A stretch of DNA of 34,212 nucleotides, from assembly GCA_029941865.1 (NCBI GenBank), contig JAPYTO010000045.1, positions 1-34,212 of the forward strand, given 5' to 3'. This stretch comes from Fuerstiella sp. (GTDB taxonomy: Bacteria > Planctomycetota > Planctomycetia > Planctomycetales > Planctomycetaceae). Shown one piece after another: positions 17,286 through 30,268 of the stretch. A model generated the notes under the pieces. That model had not been told where the DNA came from, searched no databases, and was given only the letters and a program-made list of their open reading frames with translations. The translations under genes were made by a program, and so were the position numbers. How positions within the stretch are numbered: the first letter of the stretch is position 1; each line of letters begins with the position of its first letter.

Positions 17286-18204
17286 CGCGTTTCTCCCGGA
17301 CGGCTTTCAAGAACACTTCCTCCAGCGAGGACTGCGACGAGTTCATGTTCTGAATGGCAGCTCCGCAGTCGTCAGCTGCCTGCCACAGATGTTCCGCCAC
17401 ATCTGTCACTTCGCCCGCCACCTGAAGCGTGCCATCCTGCTGCAGGGCGGCTTTCAGCCCGCACGACCGCAACGCGTCCCTCATCGCTTCCCCGTCCCCG
17501 GAAAAATCTACGTTTACGGCGGGGTTGGGCAACTTCAGCAGTTCATTCAATGGTGCCGAAAGACGCACCTGACCGGCCGCAAGAATCGTCACGGAATCAC
17601 ACACGACCTTCACGTCGGGCAGTATGTGTGTACACAGAATCACAGACTTGCCGAACTTCTTCGCCATAATACTGATGCGATTCAGCATGGCCTCACGTTC
17701 TTCGGGATCAAGTCCCGATGTTGGCTCGTCCAGAATCAGCAGCTCCGGATCGTGTACAATAGACATCGCAAATCGCAGTTTCTGTCGCATGCCAGTGGAG
17801 TAGGTTTCGACTTTTCGGTACCGCTCCTGTCCCATACCGCAGAAGTCCAGAACCTCGTGTCCCCGCCGCAAAGCTTCCGTTGCGGGCAGGCAGGACAAGC
17901 GAGCCGCCACCTGCACGGATTCAATGCCGGACAACCCGTGCATGTAGCAATCATCTTCCGGCATGTAACCAACTTTGGCGCGAATGGCGGCCGATTCTGT
18001 CGTGACGTTATGTCCCAGAACGTGGCCTTCCCCGGATGTTATTCTCACGAGCCCCAGCAGCACCTTGATCAGCGTGCTTTTGCCCGCACCATTGGGACCA
18101 AGCAACCCGGTGATGCCGTCTTCGACGGTCAGACTGACTGCGTTCAACGCACGAAATGTGCCATAGTCCTTGGTCAGGTTTCGCAGTTCGATAAGAGAGG
18201 TCAT
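17272..18204 (-). CDS. ABC transporter ATP-binding protein (first cassette)
   Basis: A 310-residue ATPase subunit with Walker A GPNGAGKST, the signature YSTGMRQKL, Walker B LLILDEPTSGLDPEE and the switch-His region CTHILPDV. The C-terminal ~90 residues form an extension after the nucleotide-binding domain. I chose the ATG at 18204 (MTSLIELRNL); a TTG two codons upstream is less likely. GAGAGG just before the ATG is not a usable site on this strand, and no strong ribosome binding site is seen. It begins 53 bases after the sulfatase stop and overlaps the next permease, so sulfatase and exporter probably share a transcript. Confidence 0.9.
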   Translation of the reverse strand: MTSLIELRNLTKDYGTFRALNAVSLTVEDGITGLLGPNGAGKSTLIKVLLGLVRITSGEGHVLGHNVTTESAAIRAKVGYMPEDDCYMHGLSGIESVQVAARLSCLPATEALRRGHEVLDFCGMGQERYRKVETYSTGMRQKLRFAMSIVHDPELLILDEPTSGLDPEEREAMLNRISIMAKKFGKSVILCTHILPDVKVVCDSVTILAAGQVRLSAPLNELLKLPNPAVNVDFSGDGEAMRDALRSCGLKAALQQDGTLQVAGEVTDVAEHLWQAADDCGAAIQNMNSSQSSLEEVFLKAVREKRDADS

Positions 18205-18257
18205 GCGCAAAACAAACTCACATCAGACTCACAGGCGGCCAAGACTGTCGAGCCAGG

Positions 18258-19691
<1,434 letters not shown>

Positions 19692-19741
19692 CTGTTATTT
19701 TGATTTCACAAATGAATAATTGCAACCGGTGAGGTTGGGCC

Positions 19742-19828
19742 GCATCTTCAAAGATGCAGGAACGTGATGCAAGGCCGCCGCAGGTCGGCGACGTGACTTT
19801 CGCACGAAGCGACCGACTATGGTCGGTC
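19742..19828. repeat. Hairpin-rich intergenic segment upstream of the sulfatase gene
   Basis: Two perfect 7-base hairpins, GCATCTT/AAGATGC (19742-19757) and GACCGAC/GTCGGTC with a TATG loop (19811-19828), flank a GC-rich stretch. They lie between the small membrane protein gene and the sulfatase gene, in the likely sulfatase leader. No T run follows on either strand, so an intrinsic terminator is not supported. Confidence 0.5.
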
Positions 19829-19845
19829 AGCACAGGGACACAATG

Positions 19846-20262
19846 TCAGGGACCTGAGTCTTTCCGCCCGCCGGAGGGAACCCAGGTACTCGCACTGGTG
19901 ACCTGAATTTCATGCACTTCGTCGGCAGTGATGGGTTTATTAGGATCGACCTGCGTCTTTTCCTGACCTTCCTGGACTTTCCGCGGGCGGTACTGCGCGG
20001 CCAGACCTTCTTCGCGGTGATTGCGAGCCACAGCGTTCCAGAACCCCAGACTCGGACCCTCGTTGCGAAAGTACCGATACGAGGTCAGCAGGCCAAGCAT
20101 CAACAGGGCTGTGGCAAGGACGGCGATCACGATCCAGTCGTAGGCACTGGAGGTAAAAGCCAGCCCCAGAAAAGAGCAGAGACCGGTTCCCAGACCCACG
20201 ATAATTACGGTCGCCAGCATGCTGCCGGCGTCGTCGCGACTATGGAACCATTTTTTTGGCAT
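19846..20262 (-). CDS. Small two-helix membrane protein, hypothetical
   Basis: A 138-residue protein with a short cytosolic leader (MPKKWFHSRDD), two hydrophobic helices at about residues 16-36 and 42-62, and a soluble, charged C-terminal half of about 70 residues ending VPSGGRKDSGP. I recognise no family. It precedes the sulfatase gene on the same strand by 154 bases, so it may or may not belong to that unit. The start at 20262 fits the first helix; nothing in frame upstream looks coding. Confidence 0.7.
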   Translation of the reverse strand: MPKKWFHSRDDAGSMLATVIIVGLGTGLCSFLGLAFTSSAYDWIVIAVLATALLMLGLLTSYRYFRNEGPSLGFWNAVARNHREEGLAAQYRPRKVQEGQEKTQVDPNKPITADEVHEIQVTSASTWVPSGGRKDSGP

Positions 20263-20537
20263 AATGCCAGACCCTTCTCCAGCTCATGACTCTACCACTG
20301 CTGTTGCTGCACGGGCACGGATCGCTATCCAGCCACAGCACGCTGTCTGCAGATCGTTGCTTCTTAACCAAATCGACTCTCTCAATGATACTCTTTCCAT
20401 GAACACCGGGAAGAAGGGAAAAGTCTAACAAAACGCTCAGTTTGGTCGATCGTGGCGACTGGAACGGCGAATCAGCATCCCTCAGATTCGGTCACAACCA
20501 TGTGGTCGACGCCGAATCCGGTCGTGGTCAGAGGTGT

Positions 20538-23243
<2,706 letters not shown>

Positions 23244-25214
23244 TCATTTCCCCTGCGTGGTGTCGAAGATCGGGAGTCCTGATTCGGTCGCACTTGGGCG
23301 TGAAGTGACAATAATCTTCTTTGCCTCCTCATCGATGCTTATGATCATCATGTCACGGTAGTCCGGATTGGTAATGATGGCATTCAGCGTTTTCAGAACC
23401 GTAGCCTCACCGAAGTCATAGTTCTGTTTCATGTTCTGCGTGAGAGCCGCTTTTTTGAGACCGTCACCGTCGATTTCGATCGTGGTCTTGATTTCCTCCG
23501 CAATGTAGGCCAGAGCCTCCTGGAGGGGCATATTACGGAAGTCGACATAGATCGTCATCTGCAGACGATCCACGATTAATTCAGGCAGGGCTTTCGCGGT
23601 TGCCACGACCGGTGCCGGACCATTGAAGTCGGTCACAACGGATTGATTCCAGGTGAACAACGAAGCCGCCGCAAGGTTCGCGGCGGCTTTGTCCGGCAAC
23701 AATGTAATCATGCGCACATACGACGGCCCCACATAGGTTGAAGTGCCCAGCACCGTCCCCCTCATCATCGCCGGAAATCGCCCGATCATTTCTCGATAGC
23801 CTTTCGTCGCTGGCTTCATAAAGCGGGCTGTTGCCTGAAGCAACTCAGGCAGTTTTTCCATCTGCACTTTAACATGACGCTGAGCCCGCAAGGCAGAACT
23901 TTCGTTGTTGGGGTGCAGCAATGTCTCCATGAACAGTTCGGAACCAAGATGGAGGCTCCACCCGACAGTCTGTACATCTTTGCCAAACCACAGGACGAAC
24001 TCGTCAGCGAAATCCTGCATCTGCTCCCGAAAGATGTATTCACGATGAGTATCAATATTGAGCAAATCGAACATCAGCGTCATCTGGCGTCGGCGATCGG
24101 ATTCCCGCAGCAGGACTTCGATGTCCACGGACGCCTGCGGCGCGTACTTTCGGGCGTCAGCGAGAGAATCGGACATCGTGATGGGAGCCACGGCAAACGT
24201 CTTTGTATCAATCAGCAGGTAGCTGTAAGGATCTGATTCGAATACCTGTCCGTCCAGATCAGATCGAACCTGTCCTCGAAACCGATTCAGCTGGAGGTCG
24301 GATTGCGTCTGTTCACTTCGAAGTCGCACCACAGCAGCCACTTCAGGTGCCGACGTGCGGGGACCGAAGTTGACCGCAAACGTCAACTCTTCAATCTCCT
24401 GCGGCTCGAACCGTGTCATGTCTCGAATCTCTTCTTCCAGCCACTGACCAAGGTCACCGAGCGTTGCCATAAACTCACGGTTCTTCCGGTCAGCACTCCA
24501 GATTTCTGCAGGACGCAGATGAAAAATCAGATGCGGTGTGAACGGCAGATAGTCCAGTGGAATCACGGACCCCGATGTTGGGCTGAGTGCCCTGGCATTC
24601 TCGTTGGCATCGGCCAGCACGAGTTTCTCCTGCTGCCATGCTTCATTCACCTGTGGCTCTTGATCTGCAGCGGCCTGTTCGGCGGCCAATTTTGCGTCTG
24701 AGCTCCGCTGCCACCACAGCCCAATCATGCAGCTGACGAACAGCAGCGTGCCCAGCACAGCGACCATGGGGCCACCGCGGCTCTTGCGTTTGCGACGCCC
24801 TCGCCCACGATTCGTTGCGTCGCCAGTGTTCGTTGCCGGGCCAACTGATGTCGCAGCATCCGATGAGCTCACATCGACATCAGCCAATGGAAGCGGAGCT
24901 TGCGCGACGGAAGAAAAATCAAATGCACCCGGAGCAGCTGCCTCCTGCGAACCAGGCGTCGGAAAAGATGACGGCAATTCGTCGTGCGCCGGCGGTGGTG
25001 AATCCGGCACCCATTTTGCGGATGTACCGACCATCGGTTCCGCCGGCGGCGCCGGAGCTTCGGCCTCCAGCAGCGTCAATTCCACTTCATCCGGTTCCGT
25101 CAGAATAAACCGGTGCTGGCAACGCGGGCACTTCCCCTTGCGTCCCAGCAATTTTCGATCCGGCAACTTAAGATCGGCCGAGCACTTGGGACACGAAATT
25201 GTAACTGTTGACAT
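23244..25214 (-). CDS. MJ0042-type zinc-ribbon membrane protein with large extracytoplasmic domain
   Basis: A 656-residue protein. The N-terminus is an MJ0042/zinc-ribbon module: C8xxC11 and C29xxC32 (SCPKC, CPRC), then a Pro/Ala/Ser-rich linker, a basic patch (GRGRRKRKSRG), and one membrane helix at about 148-168. The remaining ~490 residues are outside the membrane and match no family I can name; many planctomycete proteins share this zinc-ribbon-TM layout. Near the C-terminus, IYVDFRNMPLQEALAYIAEE resembles the short secretin/TonB N-terminal repeat. I chose the ATG at 25214 because it sits at the zinc ribbon; the frame extends to 25349 with non-coding-like sequence. It lies downstream of ispD by 353 bases on the same strand. 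Confidence 0.82.
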   Translation of the reverse strand: MSTVTISCPKCSADLKLPDRKLLGRKGKCPRCQHRFILTEPDEVELTLLEAEAPAPPAEPMVGTSAKWVPDSPPPAHDELPSSFPTPGSQEAAAPGAFDFSSVAQAPLPLADVDVSSSDAATSVGPATNTGDATNRGRGRRKRKSRGGPMVAVLGTLLFVSCMIGLWWQRSSDAKLAAEQAAADQEPQVNEAWQQEKLVLADANENARALSPTSGSVIPLDYLPFTPHLIFHLRPAEIWSADRKNREFMATLGDLGQWLEEEIRDMTRFEPQEIEELTFAVNFGPRTSAPEVAAVVRLRSEQTQSDLQLNRFRGQVRSDLDGQVFESDPYSYLLIDTKTFAVAPITMSDSLADARKYAPQASVDIEVLLRESDRRRQMTLMFDLLNIDTHREYIFREQMQDFADEFVLWFGKDVQTVGWSLHLGSELFMETLLHPNNESSALRAQRHVKVQMEKLPELLQATARFMKPATKGYREMIGRFPAMMRGTVLGTSTYVGPSYVRMITLLPDKAAANLAAASLFTWNQSVVTDFNGPAPVVATAKALPELIVDRLQMTIYVDFRNMPLQEALAYIAEEIKTTIEIDGDGLKKAALTQNMKQNYDFGEATVLKTLNAIITNPDYRDMMIISIDEEAKKIIVTSRPSATESGLPIFDTTQGK

Positions 25215-25567
25215 CGCGGCACCTGGAGCGTCAAAACGCAGGAAATCTGATTTTCTGGATTCGTTGACGTAGCCGCTGCCGGAGTCGCACATATTCACGA
25301 GACCCTGCCGGAAGCTCCGGCGGTCCTGCGAATTCACCCACAACGGCAACCCAGTGTCATCGACCTAAGGAAGCGCCACAACCGTTCCGGGGCCACGTGA
25401 CGCAACAGGCTACTTCGCGGATTTTAGCGTGCAACACGGCTATCGGAAACGTTCATCTGAAAATGGATGCAGATCCTTCGACCCACCATCGGCAGGCATC
25501 GAGCGCGCTTCACCGAAGTGTACCAACTTCCGCCACCGTTCAGCTGCGAAACCGCTCGCCAGCCCCG
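25215..25567. other. Gene-free region between ispD and the zinc-ribbon gene
   Basis: It probably holds the promoter of the zinc-ribbon protein. The only structure I see is a perfect 6-base hairpin, GCCGGA/TCCGGC with a 3-base loop (25307-25321), without a T run. Short open frames on plus here look non-coding. Confidence 0.4.
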
Positions 25568-26269
25568 CTACCCGTCCGTGCGACATGCACCAGCATCAAG
25601 CAGCGCCTCCGCCAGCTGAAAGTCTTCTCTGGTGGTGATCTTGATATTCATCGGCCAACCAGGATGCACGTGGACTGGTTCACCAAAAGCTTCCACAATT
25701 GACGCGTCGTCCGTGAATGCAGACAGATCGTCCGCCGCGTCAAAGGCCAGCTGCAGCAGTGTCCTGCGGAAAACCTGCGGCGTTTGTGCCAGGACAAGTC
25801 CGCTGCGATCGACAGTTCGCTGAATGGTATTTCCGTCGACCGCCTTTACCGTACTGCTGACAGGAACGCCTGGAATCACCGCGTCATGCGTTGCGGCGGC
25901 AGCGAATATTTCGGTCACCCATTTTTCGGTCAGCAATGGTCGAGCCGCATCATGAATGGCAACAAAATCGGCATCCTGAGACAAAGAACTGATTCCGTTC
26001 AACACGCTCTCGGCACGACATGTCCCGCCTTGCGCGATGGTGATGTTCAGGACCGCCAGGTTTGCCCGAAACCGCTCCCGGAACTCGTCAAGGTCGTCCG
26101 GGGACAGAACCAAAACGACTTCCGAAACGTCGTCCCGGTTAATGAAGTGCTCGGCCGTCCGCAACCAGACGGCACGCCCCTTCAGTTCGACGAATGTTTT
26201 TTTGCGCGCGAAGCCGGTGAATCTCCGACTCTCGCCGGCAGCGGGCAGAATGACGGCAAATTTTGACAT
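25568..26269 (-). CDS. ispD: 2-C-methyl-D-erythritol 4-phosphate cytidylyltransferase
   Basis: IspD activates MEP with CTP in the non-mevalonate isoprenoid pathway. Evidence: ILPAAGESRRF (residues 7-17), HDAARPLL, VPGVPVSSTVKAVDG, LAQTPQVFRRTLL, FTDDASIVEAFG and MNIKITTREDFQLAEALL, all in the family order; the length of 233 is normal. The CTP-binding loop departs from the usual AAGxGxRMG...PKQ: it reads AAGESRRFTGFARKKTFVEL, keeping Arg and Lys but lacking the second Gly and the Pro. It starts 9 bases after the GAF-HlyD gene, so the two are probably cotranscribed. ispF is not adjacent. Confidence 0.92.
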   Translation of the reverse strand: MSKFAVILPAAGESRRFTGFARKKTFVELKGRAVWLRTAEHFINRDDVSEVVLVLSPDDLDEFRERFRANLAVLNITIAQGGTCRAESVLNGISSLSQDADFVAIHDAARPLLTEKWVTEIFAAAATHDAVIPGVPVSSTVKAVDGNTIQRTVDRSGLVLAQTPQVFRRTLLQLAFDAADDLSAFTDDASIVEAFGEPVHVHPGWPMNIKITTREDFQLAEALLDAGACRTDG

Positions 26270-26278
26270 ATCAACCGA

Positions 26279-28348
26279 TCAGAACCACCACATGTTCCGC
26301 TGGACAAATTCCACAACATCGCCAAACAGCCAGAAGGCCAGAGTACAGTCACTGCAATAAATGCGAACGGAAACTTCAGACCCGATCTGACGGGTAGGAA
26401 TCTCAGTGCCTTCGGCGCCTTCCGCGATTAGTTCGAACGCAGTTCCCAGTTCCGAATCCGTTGTGGAACGCGTCGCGATCGTGATGAGTCGGCATTTGAA
26501 TTTGGATTCCGGCAGACTAACCATCGTGAAGTCACAATCCAACATGCCATCACCACCACTGGCGATGTTCTCTTCAATCGCCCGCAGCAGATGCCCCATT
26601 CGTTTCTCTTCGACCAGCAGTTCCATGTGCCACGGGCCGTTGTCGTTCATTACATCGAACAGGTGATCACCCTGTCGGACCGGTCGGTCCTGCAGAACTT
26701 CCATGCGTTTGAAGTCCGGAATGACACCAGTCGCAGGTGCTCGGATTTTCAGTTTCTGATCTTTTCTAACGAGTAGCATCTTGAGCTTATTTTCAGCGAT
26801 CTTGTGGTCGGCAGCAATGGTCTCCAGTTCGATCTGCAGGCGATGAACTTCCTCCTTGTTCCTTAACTGCTCGGCAGATTTCCTTGCGTTGCTGGCGATT
26901 TTTTCGACTTCTTCCTGTTTGTCAATTTCCGTTTTCGCGTTGCTGATTTCTTCCTCAATCTCGTCGTTGTAGAGGGTCATCAGGACTTCCTGCTGTTCCA
27001 CCCGAAGCTCGCCGCTGTCATCGGGGGCAACATCAATTTCAATGATTTCGCCGTCCCACAAAGCAAACACGGCGTGTTGTTCAACTGGCATCAACTTACC
27101 GTCAGCGTCGACGGGGTACGGCAATTTGATCATGGTCATGGCCGCCACAAGGCCGGCGATCACCGCCAGCACGATCGTCGTGATGGCCAGTTTGCGCCCT
27201 TGAAACCATTCCGTCACCCGCCCCATCAGCTTGAAAACGGAACGTCCGAAAATTCGACCGTGAACTCGCGAATTCCACAATGCCGCACCAACGTGGTCGG
27301 CCAGCAACTCTGCTCGCTGTTCCAATTGGGGGACAGGTTCTGACTCCGCGACCTGTTCGATCACAATGCAGCCAGTTGCCCGGCGACGTTTCTTTTTGCG
27401 TTTGAGTTCTGCCTCTTCTCCCTGTTCGCGAACCAACACGTCATTTTCAAACGTGGGGACGATCATGATCATCCGCGAGCCACTTTCCTGAACGAAATTG
27501 GCCAACGGTTTTTCGATCTGAGGCGGCAGGTTTTCGATTTTCCCGGCGTACGTCAGCGTCTCGCCCATATCGATCACGCGACGCGAGAGACGCTTCATCG
27601 ATGTGATCAGGTTGGCACGAGCGTTCACCGTGGACTGACCGCTGACGGCTCGGATTTTCACGTTGCGCCCCTTGCGCGTGACAATGCTCAGTCGATCGCA
27701 ACCCAGTAGCGGTCGACCATCACTGGCAGAAGCATCAGCGACTTCCTGCTCCTCGAGCGATCTCTGAATTCGCAGCGTGTATTGTTCGAAGTCCGTCCAG
27801 AACTGGCTCTTCAAGTCATCAGTCATCGACGAATTTCGGCGTTTGCCTTCGACATAACGCGACGCGTAACCGCACATCTGTTCCAGAAACTGCATGTAAC
27901 CCGATCGAGCTTTCTCGGGCACATCCGTTCTCTGAAACAACTGCACAACGCCGACGCAGTCTTTCTCTTTGTGTAATGCCGACAGCACCATCACGTGTTC
28001 GGTGGGCAGATCCACACCCTGTCCGTGGACCAACGTCTTTGCTTCACCGGTCTGCAGGACGTCAATGAGCAGTTTTTCATTGACCTGCATCGCTCCGGGA
28101 ATTTCTTTCAGACCGGTCTGATCCAGGTCAACTTCTGCCACAAGACCGAGTCGGCCGCCATCCTGAAGCAGCCATACGGCACCACCTTTCGCTCCGATGG
28201 CGGTCACGACGCGATTCAGAAACTCCTGAAAAAAGATGTTGGGTGGAATGTCCTCACCCGACATCTTTTCAATCTCGCGGGCAAGGTGCATCACCTTCTC
28301 ACGCACCCGCCGCAGATTCTCGTCCGATGATGCGTTTGGTTCTGTCAT
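26279..28348 (-). CDS. GAF-GAF-TM-HlyD membrane-fusion (adaptor) protein
   Basis: A 689-residue fusion. Residues about 30-170 form a GAF domain (AIGAKGGAVWLL, DCVGVVQLF). Residues about 210-360 look like a second GAF, interrupted by a KRKKKRRR patch (316-323). A single membrane helix spans about 387-407. The rest is an HlyD/RND-type adaptor: a barrel-sandwich half (ADGKLMPVEQHAVFALWDGEI), a coiled coil at about 475-545 (EEISNAKTEIDKQEEVEKIA), the second half (KIRAPATGVIPDF), and a beta-barrel tail. It would join a cytosolic sensor to an envelope transport adaptor. The ATG at 28348 is chosen because upstream sequence is not domain-like. No transporter partner is in the window. ispD follows 9 bases on. 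Confidence 0.86.
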   Translation of the reverse strand: MTEPNASSDENLRRVREKVMHLAREIEKMSGEDIPPNIFFQEFLNRVVTAIGAKGGAVWLLQDGGRLGLVAEVDLDQTGLKEIPGAMQVNEKLLIDVLQTGEAKTLVHGQGVDLPTEHVMVLSALHKEKDCVGVVQLFQRTDVPEKARSGYMQFLEQMCGYASRYVEGKRRNSSMTDDLKSQFWTDFEQYTLRIQRSLEEQEVADASASDGRPLLGCDRLSIVTRKGRNVKIRAVSGQSTVNARANLITSMKRLSRRVIDMGETLTYAGKIENLPPQIEKPLANFVQESGSRMIMIVPTFENDVLVREQGEEAELKRKKKRRRATGCIVIEQVAESEPVPQLEQRAELLADHVGAALWNSRVHGRIFGRSVFKLMGRVTEWFQGRKLAITTIVLAVIAGLVAAMTMIKLPYPVDADGKLMPVEQHAVFALWDGEIIEIDVAPDDSGELRVEQQEVLMTLYNDEIEEEISNAKTEIDKQEEVEKIASNARKSAEQLRNKEEVHRLQIELETIAADHKIAENKLKMLLVRKDQKLKIRAPATGVIPDFKRMEVLQDRPVRQGDHLFDVMNDNGPWHMELLVEEKRMGHLLRAIEENIASGGDGMLDCDFTMVSLPESKFKCRLITIATRSTTDSELGTAFELIAEGAEGTEIPTRQIGSEVSVRIYCSDCTLAFWLFGDVVEFVQRNMWWF

Positions 28349-28556
28349 TTCTATCCCGAAGTGATGGCTGAACGCCAAATTTGTGGTAAAGACTGGACTG
28401 TGCTGCCCCGGTCGTTGTCCGGCTGGGTTCCTGGAGGTCAGACGAACAAGAACCTTCGATCCAACCGAAGTGTCGTGAAAACCAAACGTTACGTCGCGCA
28501 GGACGGCGATCGGAGTGTGACAAAGAATAATCGGCAGAGCAACATCGACCTGCATC

Positions 28557-28593
28557 CCCTACGGTCAAATTCAGAGCCCGTAGGGAGAATTTG
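28557..28593. promoter_or_regulatory. Interleaved inverted repeats, possible switch or operator
   Basis: Two perfect pairs interlock in order A-B-A'-B': CCCTACGG (28557-28564) with CCGTAGGG (28578-28585), and CAAATTC (28566-28572) with GAATTTG (28587-28593). Only one hairpin can form at a time, since a pseudoknot would have too short a linker. It lies about 210 bases upstream of the GAF-HlyD start codon. A regulatory role is inference. Confidence 0.4.
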
Positions 28594-28730
28594 GACAGAT
28601 CGTTCTCACTGCCTTGCCTGGTTCCCCCAAACGGAACACGGGAAGGGAGTAATCTGCATCTGTTCCGGTGACGTTTGAATATTCGCTGTCGGCGGCATTG
28701 AGTCTCGAATGGGTCACGAGCAGCGGAAAT

Positions 28731-28818
28731 CCGAGGAGAAGACGAGTACGAGACGCGAATACGATCCTGATGTTTGTTCCCTCGTCCTCGTCCCTCCTAC
28801 TCGTCTTCTCGTCCTCGA
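28731..28818. repeat. GA-rich/TC-rich imperfect palindrome
   Basis: The left arm, about 28732-28756 (CGAGGAGAAGACGAGTACG...), pairs with 28793-28817 (...CTCGTCTTCTCGTCCTCG) with one 3-base gap. The arms are built from GACGAG/CTCGTC-type units, and more CTCGTC units lie in the right half (28780-28792). Similar GACGAG/GTACGAG repeats are dispersed in planctomycete genomes as I recall them; I could not verify this here. Confidence 0.65.
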
Positions 28819-28927
28819 TTTCTTCTTTCGCGGCCGCGAAAACGTATGCCACCCAATTATCCCCGTGTCGTGCAGGCTGCCCGCACTGCGGAGCGGCACC
28901 TGGCGGTGGAACTCGGCGTGTCCGGCA

Positions 28928-30268
28928 TCAGGAAAGCAGGGACCGGGTGGGTTCTGAACCGTGGTCGGAAAGAGGGATCGGCCTGCCGACGTTGCTGATA
29001 TTTGTGGCTTCATGGTCCAGATTCAGGGCCTGGCAAACGGTCGCCATCAGATTCTGCACGGTCATGGGGGCGTTTTTCACTTCCATCCCGTCGTCGGACG
29101 TGCTGCCGTACGCTTGTCCGCCTTTTACGCCTGCCCCGGCCAGGACAGTGCTCCAGCTTTTGGGCCAGTGGTCGCGACCCGTGTTGTCGTTGATTTTCGG
29201 CGTCCGGCCAAACTCTCCCATCCACACCACCAACGTATCGTCCAGCAGTCCACGCTGTTTTAGATCGCCGATCAGAGTGGCATAGGACGGATCAAGGACG
29301 CCGCACAGAGAACCAACCGCCTCAAAGTTGTCCTGGTGAGTATCCCAGCCCGCACCTCCGCCAGCACCGTCGGCATTGCTGAGATTCACTTCTACAAACG
29401 ACACGCCGGTTTCGATTAGCCGCCGAGCCAGCAGGCAGCCCTGACCGAAAGGATTCCGCCCGTAGGAATCACGGAGCATTTCGTCTTCTGTGTCCAGATT
29501 GAAGGCTGCCACGGCACCAGACTCCATCATGCGAATGGCCTGCTGATAAGACTGCACGTGACTGCGACCAGGACCTCCCGGATACTGCTTCAGGAAATCA
29601 TGTTCCAGGGATGTGAGTAGTTGCAGACGGGCATCCGACTGAGCTGACGAAACGCGATCGGACCGCTTTAGATTGCTCACTTCAAACGAAACCTGTTGAG
29701 CATCGGCATCCGGCCCCGTCATCTGCGACGCCACAACCAGCGGCGACCATGCCGGTCCAAGGAAACCCGGTCCATACGCCGCCGGACTAAATGCCTGAAA
29801 CGGATTGACGCTCACGAACGACGGCAGATCACATTCTTTGTTCAACAGCTCCTTGCTCAGAAAGGATCCAACAGTCGGATATCTGATCGGTCCCTGAGGC
29901 AAATATCCGGTGTGCATGAAGTAAGTGGCGCGCGAATGGTCACCTTCTTTTGTGGACATCGAACGGATCACCGCCAGATGATCCATGACTTGCGCCGTCT
30001 GCGGCAGGTTCTCGCTGATGCGGATGCCCGGTACACTGGTTTCAATGGACTTAGTAGGTCCCCCGTTTTCGTGCTCTTCTTTGGGGTCGAACGTTTCCAT
30101 CTGGCTGGGGCCACCAGACATCCACAGCAGAATGCACTTGCGATGTTTCTTCGTATCCGACTGACCTGCCTGAGCTGCGATCGTGGACAGCCACCCCGAT
30201 GCGGACGCTCCGAGCAGACTCAGCCCGGTGTACTTTCCGAAGTCACGACGATTTATTGTGCGGTGCAT
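28928..30268 (-). CDS. DUF1501 domain-containing protein (Tat-exported)
   Basis: A 446-residue member of the planctomycete DUF1501 family, distantly related to sulfatases and phosphatases. The N-terminus carries a twin-arginine signal (NRRDFGKYTG, RR at 7-8) with a hydrophobic stretch ending AAQAG. Family landmarks follow: CILLWMSGGPSQMETFDPK, the GDHSRATYFMHTGYLP region, GWDTHQDNF and VVWMGEFGRTP...GRDHWP. The biochemical role is unproven; the pairing with DUF1549/DUF1553 is a hallmark of planctomycetes and verrucomicrobia. It lies 202 bases downstream of that partner on the same strand and is probably cotranscribed. The start at 30268 fits the Tat signal. Confidence 0.93.
   Translation of the reverse strand: MHRTINRRDFGKYTGLSLLGASASGWLSTIAAQAGQSDTKKHRKCILLWMSGGPSQMETFDPKEEHENGGPTKSIETSVPGIRISENLPQTAQVMDHLAVIRSMSTKEGDHSRATYFMHTGYLPQGPIRYPTVGSFLSKELLNKECDLPSFVSVNPFQAFSPAAYGPGFLGPAWSPLVVASQMTGPDADAQQVSFEVSNLKRSDRVSSAQSDARLQLLTSLEHDFLKQYPGGPGRSHVQSYQQAIRMMESGAVAAFNLDTEDEMLRDSYGRNPFGQGCLLARRLIETGVSFVEVNLSNADGAGGGAGWDTHQDNFEAVGSLCGVLDPSYATLIGDLKQRGLLDDTLVVWMGEFGRTPKINDNTGRDHWPKSWSTVLAGAGVKGGQAYGSTSDDGMEVKNAPMTVQNLMATVCQALNLDHEATNISNVGRPIPLSDHGSEPTRSLLS

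Larger units (their letters stand above)
28349..28927. other. Structured gene-free region between GAF-HlyD and DUF1501 genes
   Basis: This 579-base stretch has no supported gene. It holds two separate structures: interleaved inverted repeats at 28557-28593 and a GA-rich palindrome at 28731-28818. Frames through it (up to 205 residues) are antisense to, or out of phase with, the DUF1501 gene and look non-coding. The GAF-HlyD promoter should lie in its left part. Confidence 0.55.

Noticed and set aside
28740..28830. CRISPR array in the GA-rich repeat
   Set aside because: Units are short, irregular and inverted rather than direct repeats with spacers; no cas genes are nearby.
28668..29285. 205-residue plus frame
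   Set aside because: Built from the GA/TC-rich palindrome plus antisense DUF1501; low complexity.
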